Assembly (NCBI GenBank): GCA_905236935.1
Contig: CAJOQL010000116.1
Span: forward strand, 1 to 25,159
DNA: 25,159 bases
Direction of reading: 5' to 3'
Source: an uncultured Bacilli bacterium
GTDB lineage: Bacteria; Bacillota_I; Bacilli_A; RF39; UBA660
A model generated the notes under the pieces. The model saw nothing but the letters and a program-made list of their open reading frames with translations. It did not search any database and was not told where the DNA came from. Of the stretch, positions 1 to 7,678 are shown in pieces (within the stretch, counting starts at the first letter, position 1; each line of letters starts with the position of its first letter). Both the position numbers and the translations under genes were made by a program.

Positions 1-14
1 ACTTCTTAATTCAT

Positions 15-41
15 AAAAAAAACTCAGTTATGCAACTAAGT
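15..41 (-). terminator. Terminator of the yidD / ZnuA-like operon
   Basis: On the minus strand an 8-bp stem (positions 41-34 with 29-22, one G-U pair) with a 4-nt loop is followed by eight T residues. It lies about 45 bp beyond the stop codon of the lipoprotein gene, as expected for an intrinsic terminator ending this operon. Confidence 0.8.
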
Positions 42-85
42 CATTTTATAATTTTTATGTTTCACATCATTGACTAATATTCATT

Positions 86-943
86 TTAGTAAACTTCTGT
101 TTTTATATTATCGATGAAACCACGTATTAAAGTGTAATAGTTACTATTATTTTTTAATTCATCTTCAGATAATGTTATCATATTTGGTACTTCTATCTTT
201 TTAGCACCTTTTTGAATTAGTTTTTTAATAGTCTCATTTTCTTCAGTTCCACTTAGAATAAATAAATAACTATTGGATTTACTAGTAAAGCTCTTTTCTG
301 CTTGACTTACATTTGTATTAGAATTTTCATCATCACCAGCAATAGAAATAACTTCAAATCCATACTTTTCTAAAAATTTAAAAGTGTTATTTGCAACAAT
401 TAATTTTTTATTATTAGCATTTTCGGCAATTAATTTTAATTCAGCATCAAACTCTGATACTTGAAGTTTAATACTATCATAGTTTTTATCAATACTATCA
501 AGCAAAGCTTTATAATTAATATAATTCTTAAGTCCATTTTTAATATTTGAAGTCATCATTAAAAAATTTGAAGGACTTAACCATATTTCTGTTAAATCAT
601 TTTTGATTTCTAAACCTTGTGATACATCTATAATATCCATTCTCTTATTTTTATTAAGTAGGGTTGCAGCAATATCCTTTTCGTTTGATAATCCATTATA
701 AATAAATAAATCACCCTTACTATAATCATCTAACTTTTTATTTGTTAAAACATAAGTATTAATATCAATTCCACTAGGATAAATACTAGATATTTTTGCA
801 TGATCTCCATATAGACTTTTAGTAATAAACTCAACTGGATAAACAGTTGTATATACTGTTACATTTTCATATCTATCTTTTTTAAAACAACCTGATAATC
901 CAAATACTATAATTCCTAATATAATAATTTTTAAATATTTCAT
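86..943 (-). CDS. ZnuA/AdcA-like substrate-binding lipoprotein lacking the usual metal-ligand histidines
   Basis: The 285-aa product has a lipoprotein signal (hydrophobic residues 5-17, lipobox LSGC with Cys19), so it should be anchored outside the membrane. The layout follows the cluster A-I (ZnuA/AdcA/TroA) metal-binding family: a YPSGxD segment near 55-65, xIWLSPSN near 119-126, a central helix, NNTFKFLEKYGF near 185-196, and a C-terminal SNYYTLIRGFIDNI. The three conserved histidines appear replaced: DPHxYE reads D-I-N-T-Y (Asn62), HxWLDP reads E-I-W-L-S-P (Glu119) and HxAF reads N-N-T-F (Asn185). The only His is at 48, and there is no His-rich loop. The start has a good SD (AAAGGAG) embedded in the last codons of yidD, so translation is probably coupled. 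No ABC ATPase or permease lies beside it. The fold assignment is fairly sure; the ligand is unknown and zinc should not be assumed. Confidence 0.75.
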   Translation of the reverse strand: MKYLKIIILGIIVFGLSGCFKKDRYENVTVYTTVYPVEFITKSLYGDHAKISSIYPSGIDINTYVLTNKKLDDYSKGDLFIYNGLSNEKDIAATLLNKNKRMDIIDVSQGLEIKNDLTEIWLSPSNFLMMTSNIKNGLKNYINYKALLDSIDKNYDSIKLQVSEFDAELKLIAENANNKKLIVANNTFKFLEKYGFEVISIAGDDENSNTNVSQAEKSFTSKSNSYLFILSGTEENETIKKLIQKGAKKIEVPNMITLSEDELKNNSNYYTLIRGFIDNIKTEVY

Positions 944-945
944 TT

Positions 946-1158
946 TTATTTCTCCTTTACTGGGTCATACCCATATTTACCAAATGGATGGCATCTTAAT
1001 AATCTCTTGAAGCCAAGTTTTAAACCTTTAAGTGCTCCATACTTTTCAATTGCTTCTTTCATATATTCTGAACAAGTAGGAGTAAATCTACACATTTTAT
1101 GAGATGAAAAAGGTATAATTTGATAAATATTTATTAATTTAATAATTACTTTTTTCAT
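946..1158 (-). CDS. yidD: YidD family membrane protein insertion efficiency factor
   Basis: The 70-aa product matches the YidD family from end to end: N-terminal [13 protein letters not shown], the signature [15 protein letters not shown], then YGALKG, LLRCHPF and a closing YGYDPV. YidD is a small membrane-associated protein that helps YidC/SecYEG-dependent insertion. The frame stays open upstream to a GTG at 1254, but those 32 extra residues (a poly-Phe stretch) have no counterpart in the family, so I start at the ATG at 1156-1158. No clear SD precedes this start; an in-frame ATG three codons upstream is an alternative. Its end overlaps the SD of the next gene. In many bacteria yidD sits near rnpA-yidC; here it is paired with a lipoprotein gene instead. 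Confidence 0.9.
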   Translation of the reverse strand: MKKVIIKLINIYQIIPFSSHKMCRFTPTCSEYMKEAIEKYGALKGLKLGFKRLLRCHPFGKYGYDPVKEK

Positions 1159-1241
1159 ATTCAACATTTTACTACAATTTAAAAAGAAAAAAAAGAATAA
1201 ATATTGCCAAGCAATAGCATATAGTTTTTTTAAGAATTTTA

Positions 1242-1250
1242 TGATAAAAT
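1242..1250 (+). promoter_or_regulatory. Extended -10 promoter candidate for mtaB
   Basis: TGATAAAAT fits an extended -10 (TG-n-TAAAAT) 27 bp before the mtaB ATG. No good -35 is visible. The surrounding 13-base string also occurs before the HerA-type gene (23168-23180), which supports a real promoter element. Confidence 0.5.
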
Positions 1251-1276
1251 ACACTAAGTATTTGAGGTGAAGTACA

Positions 1277-2542
1277 ATGAAATTTTGGATTGAAACATTA
1301 GGTTGTAAAGTTAATACATATGAATCTGAAGTTATAAAAGAATTATTATTAAATGAAAACTATGAATTAGCATTTGGACCAGAAAATGCAAATATTTTTA
1401 TTGTTAATACATGTTCAGTAACAAATCAAGCTGATTCTAAAAGCCGTAAAGTTATTCGTAGTTTAAAAAGATTAAATCCAGAAGCTATAATGGTTGTTTG
1501 TGGATGTTCATCTCAGCATCATAGGGAAGAACTCAATGATTTAGGAATAGATATTTTAATTGGAAATAAAGATAAAACTAAAATAGCTTATTATCTAAAT
1601 AAATATAAAGATAATAAACAAAAAATAATTAATTTTAGTAAACTTCAAAATGAAGAATTTGAGGATATGTTTTTAAGTAATTATCAAGATCGTACTAGAG
1701 CATTTGTTAAAATTCAAGATGGATGTAATAACTTTTGTACTTATTGTATAATTCCTTATATTAGAGGAAACATTAGAAATAAAGATTTTAATAAAACTTT
1801 AGAAGAGATTAAAGTTTTGGTAGATAATGGATTTAAAGAAATTGTGCTTACTGGTATTCATACAGGGAGTTATCCTAGACTTACTGAATTAATTCATGAA
1901 ATGAGTAAAATTCCAAATTTAGAAAGAATAAGAATTAGTAGTATTGAAGCAACTGAATTAGATGATAACTTTTTAAATGAACTAAAAGAAAACTCTAAAA
2001 TATGTAATCATTTACATATTCCAATCCAAAGTGGATCTGATGATGTTTTATCTAAAATGAATCGTAAATATAACATTGATGAATTTAAATCTATTATTAA
2101 TAAAATAAGAAATATAAGACCAGATATTAATATAACTACTGATTTAATTGTAGGTTTTCCAACTGAAACAGATGAAAACTTTAAAACTACGATGGAAAAT
2201 GTAAAAGAAATTAAGTTTGGCAAAGTTCATGTTTTCCCTTTTTCTTTAAGAGATGGAACTGGAGCTGCTAAAATGAAAAATATTGTAAGTGATAAAGTTA
2301 AAAAAAATCGTGCCCATGAAATGCTTGAATTATCAAATCATTTAGAAGAAGAATACTATAAAAGGTTTATTGGTAAGACTTTAAATGTTTTAGTAGAAGA
2401 GGTATTAGGTGATAAATCTATCGGTCATACATCTAATTATATTAAAGTAATAATTCCTCAAAAATTAGAACATAATAAAGATTATTTAACTAAAATAACA
2501 AAAGTAGATGGCATTAATGTTTATGGTGAAATAATAAGATAA
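1277..2542 (+). CDS. mtaB: tRNA N6-threonylcarbamoyladenosine 2-methylthiotransferase MtaB
   Basis: The 421-aa product is a radical-SAM methylthiotransferase of the MtaB (YqeV) branch. It converts t6A at position 37 of ANN-decoding tRNAs to ms2t6A. The N-terminal domain carries the auxiliary cluster cysteines Cys10 (TLGCKVN), Cys46 ([10 protein letters not shown]) and Cys77 (VCGCSSQ). The radical-SAM cluster motif is C150-NNF-C154-TY-C157. The last ~65 residues form a TRAM domain. Length and motif order are normal for the family. The SD (GAGGTG) is 7 nt before the ATG. It is divergent from yidD. The t6A substrate is made with the help of Sua5/YwlC, also encoded in this window at 7675-8706. 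Confidence 0.95.
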   Translation: MKFWIETLGCKVNTYESEVIKELLLNENYELAFGPENANIFIVNTCSVTNQADSKSRKVIRSLKRLNPEAIMVVCGCSSQHHREELNDLGIDILIGNKDKTKIAYYLNKYKDNKQKIINFSKLQNEEFEDMFLSNYQDRTRAFVKIQDGCNNFCTYCIIPYIRGNIRNKDFNKTLEEIKVLVDNGFKEIVLTGIHTGSYPRLTELIHEMSKIPNLERIRISSIEATELDDNFLNELKENSKICNHLHIPIQSGSDDVLSKMNRKYNIDEFKSIINKIRNIRPDINITTDLIVGFPTETDENFKTTMENVKEIKFGKVHVFPFSLRDGTGAAKMKNIVSDKVKKNRAHEMLELSNHLEEEYYKRFIGKTLNVLVEEVLGDKSIGHTSNYIKVIIPQKLEHNKDYLTKITKVDGINVYGEIIR

Positions 2543-2594
2543 ATAAATATGTTTTAGAAATGAAAAAATAAAATATATTTAATAATTATAAATG

Positions 2595-2621
2595 TTTACA
2601 TTATAAAGCCAATATGATAAT
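2595..2621 (+). promoter_or_regulatory. Possible promoter for the 518-aa membrane protein gene
   Basis: TTTACA (2595-2600) and GATAAT (2616-2621) are 15 bp apart, a short spacer, and lie 26 bp before the ATG. I see no terminator after mtaB, so read-through from mtaB is also possible. Confidence 0.4.
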
Positions 2622-2647
2622 TTAATAACTTGTAGGAGTGATAAAAT

Positions 2648-4204
2648 ATGGATTATTACATTAAAAATATCAATTCATGTGAATCTAGAATACTAGATAA
2701 AATAGATATTATAAAAAGATATGGTATTGATGTAATTAATTATGAAAATGAATTAAAAAGTATACTAGAAAAACAAAATTATGATAAAAGTAATGAAATT
2801 AATAATGAGATAAATGGTAATATTAGTTTAGCTGTTAAAACTTTGAATGATGAAAATTATAATAGAGAAGTATTAAAAAAACTAGAAGATTTAGAAGAGA
2901 GATTAAATAGTTATCAAAGTTACTTAACTCTTTACTTTAAAAATAGAAGTTTATATATGAACGTTTTAAATTGTAAAAGTTTATCTGACGAAAAAATAAA
3001 TAATTATGTTAGTGAGGCTATATCATTAATAAAAACTATGGATGAAACTAATTTAAAAAATGTTAGTGAATCTAAAAAGAATACACTTAATGTGTACTCC
3101 ACTATATATGAAATTATTAAACTAGAATTAATTTATTATTCTGAATCAAAATTATTAGAATATTTATTAAAAAATGATTTAGGAATAGAATACATTAATG
3201 ATATTGTAAGAGAAGATTTAAAAAAATTAAAAGATAATGGTTTATTTGATGAAAATATCGAAAAAATAGTATATGAACTTAGTGAAGAAGGAATTAATTA
3301 TAATTTTGCAGATAATAGATTAATACTATCAATTATTTTAAAAACTGATGATAGAGTAGTTGATATTTTAAAAGAAAAACTTAATCTTTGTGATCAAGAA
3401 TTAATAAAATTATATGATCAAATAGGTAGATTAGAAGTATTAAGAGATAATAGCAAGTCAAGAACTTCACTTTATAAAAGTAGAAAAAATAAAAGCCAGA
3501 TTAAATCAGCAATTAGTGCCATTATGTTAGCATTTAACATTTTAGCATTTAAATTTGGTGATAATTTAATTAAGAAAGATAATACTGATATTACTTTTAT
3601 GACTAATAGAGAAGCATATGATACGGTAAGTAATGAAGTTAAAAGTGAGAATGTAGTTGTTCATAAAGGAGAAAGTGAATATTCAACATTAAAAGTCTAT
3701 GGTGAAGTTAACGAAAATGGTGAAAGAAAAATAACTACTTATAAGTTAGATAATAGCCAATTAGAAGATATTCGTGATTATCTTGATTTAGATAATTCAA
3801 AGGAAGATTATAGCACAAATACTATAAATTACCGATTAGGAGAACAATTAAGTAGAGATGAATATACTGTAGTTGAAAGAATGCATTATGGAGAAGAATA
3901 TCATGCTTTTGATGAAGAACAATATAATAAAGAATTACAAAAATTTATGATAGCTATTTATGCCTTAGGAGGTATATTTACTACTTCAATGTTAGTTTAT
4001 TTATTTAACACTTTTATTTATAAGAAAAGGATTAAAGAAGAACAAAATATGCATAGTACATATGATAACAAAATTGATCAAATTAAATCGGAAACAGACC
4101 AGTATATTAAGTCAAAATTTGAGATTACATCTATTATCGATGATTATTCTAATATAAGTGCTGATGAATATAAAGCTAAAGTCTATGTTAAAAGTAAAAA
4201 ATAA
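2648..4204 (+). CDS. Two-TM protein of unknown function with a long helical cytoplasmic N-terminus
   Basis: I do not recognise this 518-aa protein. Residues 1-280 are charged, Lys/Glu/Asn-rich and predicted helical, with possible coiled-coil stretches around 66-90 and 236-272. A first hydrophobic segment spans about 285-303 and a second about 434-457. Between them are ~130 polar residues, and a helical, charged tail follows. The basic segments flanking the membrane spans (before 285 and after 457) suggest both termini are cytoplasmic and the 304-433 region is exposed outside. There are no cysteine motifs, Walker motifs or catalytic signatures that I can see. The SD (TAGGAGTG) is well placed. 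It is followed by its own terminator, so it is probably monocistronic or co-transcribed with mtaB. An envelope-stress sensor or structural role is possible, but that is only a guess. Confidence 0.85.
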   Translation: MDYYIKNINSCESRILDKIDIIKRYGIDVINYENELKSILEKQNYDKSNEINNEINGNISLAVKTLNDENYNREVLKKLEDLEERLNSYQSYLTLYFKNRSLYMNVLNCKSLSDEKINNYVSEAISLIKTMDETNLKNVSESKKNTLNVYSTIYEIIKLELIYYSESKLLEYLLKNDLGIEYINDIVREDLKKLKDNGLFDENIEKIVYELSEEGINYNFADNRLILSIILKTDDRVVDILKEKLNLCDQELIKLYDQIGRLEVLRDNSKSRTSLYKSRKNKSQIKSAISAIMLAFNILAFKFGDNLIKKDNTDITFMTNREAYDTVSNEVKSENVVVHKGESEYSTLKVYGEVNENGERKITTYKLDNSQLEDIRDYLDLDNSKEDYSTNTINYRLGEQLSRDEYTVVERMHYGEEYHAFDEEQYNKELQKFMIAIYALGGIFTTSMLVYLFNTFIYKKRIKEEQNMHSTYDNKIDQIKSETDQYIKSKFEITSIIDDYSNISADEYKAKVYVKSKK

Positions 4205-4214
4205 AAAATTATTT

Positions 4215-4251
4215 GACTGAAATTTTATTAAAAATGATTTCAGTCTTTTTT
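4215..4251 (+). terminator. Terminator after the 518-aa protein gene
   Basis: A perfect 9-bp stem, GACTGAAAT (4215-4223) with ATTTCAGTC (4237-4245), is followed by six T residues. The next gene's -10 box begins only 18 bp later. Confidence 0.9.
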
Positions 4252-4268
4252 CTTTCTTAAAAATATTT

Positions 4269-4274
4269 TATAAT
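4269..4274 (+). promoter_or_regulatory. recD2 promoter, predicted leaderless
   Basis: A consensus TATAAT ends 7 bp before the recD2 ATG at 4282, so transcription should begin at or next to the start codon. No SD is present. The T-tract of the preceding terminator sits at the -35 distance. Confidence 0.65.
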
Positions 4275-4281
4275 AATATCT

Positions 4282-6459
4282 ATGAGTTATGTAAAGGGTA
4301 AATTTAAAAATACAATTTTTGAAGCAGATTCTGGCTATAAAGTCGGACTTTTTAAGGTTATCGAAACAGATGATGAAGAAATAGATATAAATAAAACAAT
4401 TACATTTACAGGTTATTTTGCAGAAATTAATAAAGAAGAAAAATATACTTTATATGGTAATTATGTTTTTCATAATCGTTATGGTTATCAATTTGCCGTT
4501 AGTAATTATGAAAAAATAAAACCTGAAGGTAAAGATGCCATTATAGATTTTTTAACTAGTTCTTTTGTCAAAGGTTGTGGTGAAAAACTTGCTAAAAGTA
4601 TTTATGAATGTTTTGGTGATGATTCACTAGAAAAAATAAAAGAAAGTAAAGAAAACTTATTATTAGTACCTAAAATGACTGAAAAAAAGATGACAAGTAT
4701 TTATAATTCAGTAGTTAAATACTTTGATGCTGATAAAGAAATCCTTGAACTTAAAAATTTAGGTTTTACTATTAAAGAAACTATGAATTTAATAAATATT
4801 TATGGTAAAAAGGTTATGAATATCATTAATGATAATATTTATTTACTTATAAATGAAATAGATTTTAAAAAATTAGATGTAATATTTTTAGATAAAAATG
4901 ATTATGAAGATGAAAGAAGAATAAAAGCTTGTATTATTCAAAGTATGAAAAATTTAAGCTTTGAAAATGGGGATATTTATCTAAATAAAGAAGATATTGT
5001 AGAATATTTAAATAGATTCTATAAAATAAAGGTTGATATTGGTTCATACTTAATAACCCTTGCTAGTAATAAAGAAATAATTATTCAAAATGAAAAATAT
5101 TATTTAATGAACGATTATTTAGATGAGTTAAATAATGCTAATTGTATTGCGTATTTAATGAAAAAAGAAAATACTAAACTTACCAGATTTAAAAGTACAA
5201 TTAAAAAAATAGAAGAAGAGTTTAATATCAACTATAATGAAGAACAGTTAGAAGCTATTAAATGTTCTTTAGAAAATAATATAAGTATAATTACAGGTGG
5301 CCCTGGTACTGGTAAAACTACTATTATAAAAGGTATTATAAAAATGTATGCATATTTAAATAATTTATCTAATGATGGGGTAAGAAAACATATATCTCTT
5401 TTAGCTCCAACGGGTAGAGCTGCCAAAAGAATGAGTGAAACATCTAATATGCCAGCTATGACAATCCATAGATTTTTAAAATGGGATAAGCAAAATAATA
5501 TCTTTGGAATTAATGAATTTAATAAATTATCATATAATTTGTTTATTATTGATGAAGTTAGTATGCTTGATAATCATTTACTATCTTCTTTATTTAAAGG
5601 AATTAATATTAATACTAAAATAGTTTTTGTAGGGGATGAATATCAGCTCCCATCAGTTGGCCCTGGCTTAATTCTTTCAGATATGATAAAAGCAGGCGTT
5701 CAACATATTTCTTTAAAAAATATTTATCGTCAAAGTGAGAACTCTTTTATTCCTGAACTTGCTAAAGATATTAAAAATGTTAAAATAAGTGAAGATTTAC
5801 TTACTAAAAAAGATGACTTTAATTTTATTACATGTTCTAATCATGATATTAAAGAATACCTAATGCAGATTTTACTTAAAATTAAAGAAAAGAAAATGGA
5901 TATTTCAACTGTTCAAGTCCTTGCTCCTATGTATAAAGGAGAAAATGGTATTGATAATTTAAATATTATGTTACAAGATATTTTTAATCCTAAAAGTAAA
6001 AACAAAGATGAAGTTAAAATTGGCCCTATTCTTTATAGAGTAGGAGATAAAATACTAAATTTAGTTAATGATCCAGATAATAATATATATAATGGAGATA
6101 TTGGTTATATTAAAGAAATAAATTTAGATAGTAAAACTGATTTTTTAGTTATTAATTATGATGGACATGATATTCCTTATAAAAGAGAAGATTTAATTTC
6201 TATCACTCATGCTTATGCTATGAGTATTCATAAAAGTCAAGGATCTGAATTTGAACATGTTATTATTCCAATAAGTCCATCATTTTCTAGAATGCTTTAT
6301 AATAAATTATTATATACTGGCATTTCAAGAGCAAAAAAAAGTTTAGTTTTAATTGGTTCTTATGAATCATTTAATAAATGTATTTTAAATAATTATAGTG
6401 AAATTAGAAAAACTACTTTAATTACAAAAATAGAGAATATTTTAAAAGAAAATGGTTAA
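4282..6459 (+). CDS. recD2: RecD2-type superfamily 1B DNA helicase
   Basis: The 725-aa product matches the RecD2 (YrrC) helicases, 5'-3' SF1B enzymes that work without RecBC. Order of domains: an N-terminal OB-like domain (1-80); a helix-hairpin-helix region around 85-190; a winged-helix region to ~315; a RecA-like core with Walker A GGPGTGKTT (339-347), Walker B LFIIDEVSM (~425) and GDEYQLPSVGPG (~450); and a C-terminal SH3/UvrD-C part with SIHKSQGSEF and YTGISRAKKSLVLIG. Length is typical. RecD2 is linked to replication-fork maintenance and repair. The start is set by the conserved N-terminus MSYVKGKFKNTIF; a -10 box lies just upstream and there is no SD, so the mRNA is probably leaderless. 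A small gene follows after 20 bp. Confidence 0.94.
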   Translation: MSYVKGKFKNTIFEADSGYKVGLFKVIETDDEEIDINKTITFTGYFAEINKEEKYTLYGNYVFHNRYGYQFAVSNYEKIKPEGKDAIIDFLTSSFVKGCGEKLAKSIYECFGDDSLEKIKESKENLLLVPKMTEKKMTSIYNSVVKYFDADKEILELKNLGFTIKETMNLINIYGKKVMNIINDNIYLLINEIDFKKLDVIFLDKNDYEDERRIKACIIQSMKNLSFENGDIYLNKEDIVEYLNRFYKIKVDIGSYLITLASNKEIIIQNEKYYLMNDYLDELNNANCIAYLMKKENTKLTRFKSTIKKIEEEFNINYNEEQLEAIKCSLENNISIITGGPGTGKTTIIKGIIKMYAYLNNLSNDGVRKHISLLAPTGRAAKRMSETSNMPAMTIHRFLKWDKQNNIFGINEFNKLSYNLFIIDEVSMLDNHLLSSLFKGININTKIVFVGDEYQLPSVGPGLILSDMIKAGVQHISLKNIYRQSENSFIPELAKDIKNVKISEDLLTKKDDFNFITCSNHDIKEYLMQILLKIKEKKMDISTVQVLAPMYKGENGIDNLNIMLQDIFNPKSKNKDEVKIGPILYRVGDKILNLVNDPDNNIYNGDIGYIKEINLDSKTDFLVINYDGHDIPYKREDLISITHAYAMSIHKSQGSEFEHVIIPISPSFSRMLYNKLLYTGISRAKKSLVLIGSYESFNKCILNNYSEIRKTTLITKIENILKENG

Positions 6460-6479
6460 ACTATTTTTGAGGTGTTAAA

Positions 6480-6623
6480 GTGAAAGATAAATTTATGATG
6501 ATGATGGGTCTTGCAGCAGGAATGGGTGTTTACATGGGATTAAATAAAATGAGTAAAAATAAAAACAAAATTAAGACAAAAGTAAATAACATTATTGATG
6601 ATACTGCAGACATGTTTAATTAG
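6480..6623 (+). CDS. 47-aa methionine-rich small protein
   Basis: A GTG start at 6480, with SD GAGGTG 5 nt upstream, opens a 47-codon frame ending in TAG. The product begins MKDKFMMMMGLAAGMGVYMG, has nine Met in all (eight within the first 24 residues), one short hydrophobic segment (~5-21), a Lys/Asn-rich middle and an acidic amphipathic tail (NNIIDDTADMF). It lies 20 bp after recD2 and ends directly at a terminator, so it is probably the last cistron of the recD2 transcript. I do not recognise a family. The short membrane-like anchor plus charged helix resembles small YtxH-like proteins only loosely. Confidence 0.65.
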   Translation: MKDKFMMMMGLAAGMGVYMGLNKMSKNKNKIKTKVNNIIDDTADMFN

Positions 6624-6643
6624 AAGATTTTTCTTCTTTTTTT
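6622..6643 (+). terminator. Terminator of the recD2 operon
   Basis: AGAAGA (6622-6627) pairs with TCTTCT (6632-6637) across a TTTT loop and is followed by a T run. The stem is short but well placed; it overlaps the stop codon of the 47-aa gene and ends 3 bp before the next -10 box. Confidence 0.7.
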
Positions 6644-6646
6644 GTA

Positions 6647-6652
6647 TATAAT
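6647..6652 (+). promoter_or_regulatory. -10 box for the AI-2E family permease gene
   Basis: A consensus TATAAT lies 25 bp before the chosen ATG (6678), directly after the recD2 operon terminator. A TTG that could extend the reading frame (6642) precedes this box and so cannot be the start for transcripts made from it. Confidence 0.55.
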
Positions 6653-6677
6653 TGTAAATTACAAACAAAATATTAAT

Positions 6678-7667
6678 ATGATAAGTAAAATTAAAGAAAC
6701 AAATTTAAGAAAAATACTATTTTTATTATTAATATTTTTAACTTTTTTATTTATATTAAAAGAATCAAAGTTAATTGGTTTTTGTTGTACTTTTTTAAGT
6801 ATTTTATCGCCTTTATTTGTTGGTTATGTTATTGCTTGGTTATTAAAACCTATAATGCTTAAGTTTAATAAAAAATTTAGTATAGTTACAAGCTCAATTA
6901 TTACTTATGTAATACTTTCTTTTATAATAATTATTATTGGTTATCTTTTTATTCCAGTAGTTATTAAAGAAATCAAAAACTTAATACCAAATGCCATTAG
7001 TTTTTATCAAAATTTACCAAGTAATATTAAAGATAATATTGATTTAAAATCTTTAGGAGAAAAAGCTTTAACTATTATTAATAATTGTACTAATAATATA
7101 AAAACTATTATTTTAAATGCATTTTATAGTATTTTTATATCTTATTATTATTTAATAAGACATAAAGAAGTTACTAGATTTTTAAGTAAATATATTCCAG
7201 GTAATCTTGCTAATGATATTAGTTTAAATTTAAAAGGTTTTGTTAGAGGAACTATAATAGATACTTTAGTATTATTTATTATTACTTTAATAAGTTTTTA
7301 TATTGTTAAAATGCCATATAGTTTGTTATTTGCTATTATTATTTCTTTAACTAATATTATTCCTTATATTGGGCCTTATATTGGAGGGCTACCAGCCATT
7401 TTAGTAGCACTTTCTATTAGTTCTAAACTAGCAATTATAATCCTTATAATGGTTATTATTTCTCAGTTTATTGAATCAAATATTATTCATCCTCTTATTA
7501 TGAGCAAATCAATAAATGTAAGTCCTTTATTTATTATTATTGGAATAATAGTTTTTGGCTATATTTTTGGAATAATCGGTATGCTTATATCAACTCCACT
7601 TGTAAGTATTATAAAATCTTGTTATGAATACTATTATTTAAATAAAAAAAATAGAGTTAAGAAATGA
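6678..7667 (+). CDS. AI-2E family transporter (PerM/YtvI-like membrane protein)
   Basis: The 329-aa product is a polytopic membrane protein of the AI-2E transporter (UPF0118) family. Two N-terminal TM segments (~12-60) and another near 72-100 precede a more polar region (~105-150). The C-terminal half has the family hallmark LTNIIPYIGPYIGGLPAIL (~230-248) and ends in ISTPLVSIIKSCYEYYY. Members have been linked to autoinducer export, Na+/H+ exchange and spore-forming roles; substrate cannot be told here. I chose the ATG at 6678 because the upstream TTG overlaps the predicted promoter; there is no recognisable SD. It ends in TGA inside a bidirectional terminator and faces ywlC. Confidence 0.88.
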   Translation: MISKIKETNLRKILFLLLIFLTFLFILKESKLIGFCCTFLSILSPLFVGYVIAWLLKPIMLKFNKKFSIVTSSIITYVILSFIIIIIGYLFIPVVIKEIKNLIPNAISFYQNLPSNIKDNIDLKSLGEKALTIINNCTNNIKTIILNAFYSIFISYYYLIRHKEVTRFLSKYIPGNLANDISLNLKGFVRGTIIDTLVLFIITLISFYIVKMPYSLLFAIIISLTNIIPYIGPYIGGLPAILVALSISSKLAIIILIMVIISQFIESNIIHPLIMSKSINVSPLFIIIGIIVFGYIFGIIGMLISTPLVSIIKSCYEYYYLNKKNRVKK

Positions 7668-7678
7668 TATGACTCTAT
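7651..7678. terminator. Bidirectional terminator between the AI-2E gene and ywlC
   Basis: ATAGAGT (7651-7657) pairs with ACTCTAT (7672-7678). T residues follow on the right and an A-rich run (7641-7650) lies on the left, so it can end both convergent transcripts. It overlaps the last codons of both genes. Confidence 0.8.

Noticed and set aside
946..1254. 102-aa form of YidD starting at GTG 1254
   Set aside because: The extra N-terminal residues do not match the family and run into the mtaB promoter region.
2008..2223. 71-aa minus-strand frame
   Set aside because: It is a shadow inside mtaB with no SD or recognisable product.
5232..5426. 64-aa minus-strand frame
   Set aside because: It is the complement of the recD2 Walker A region and has no independent support.
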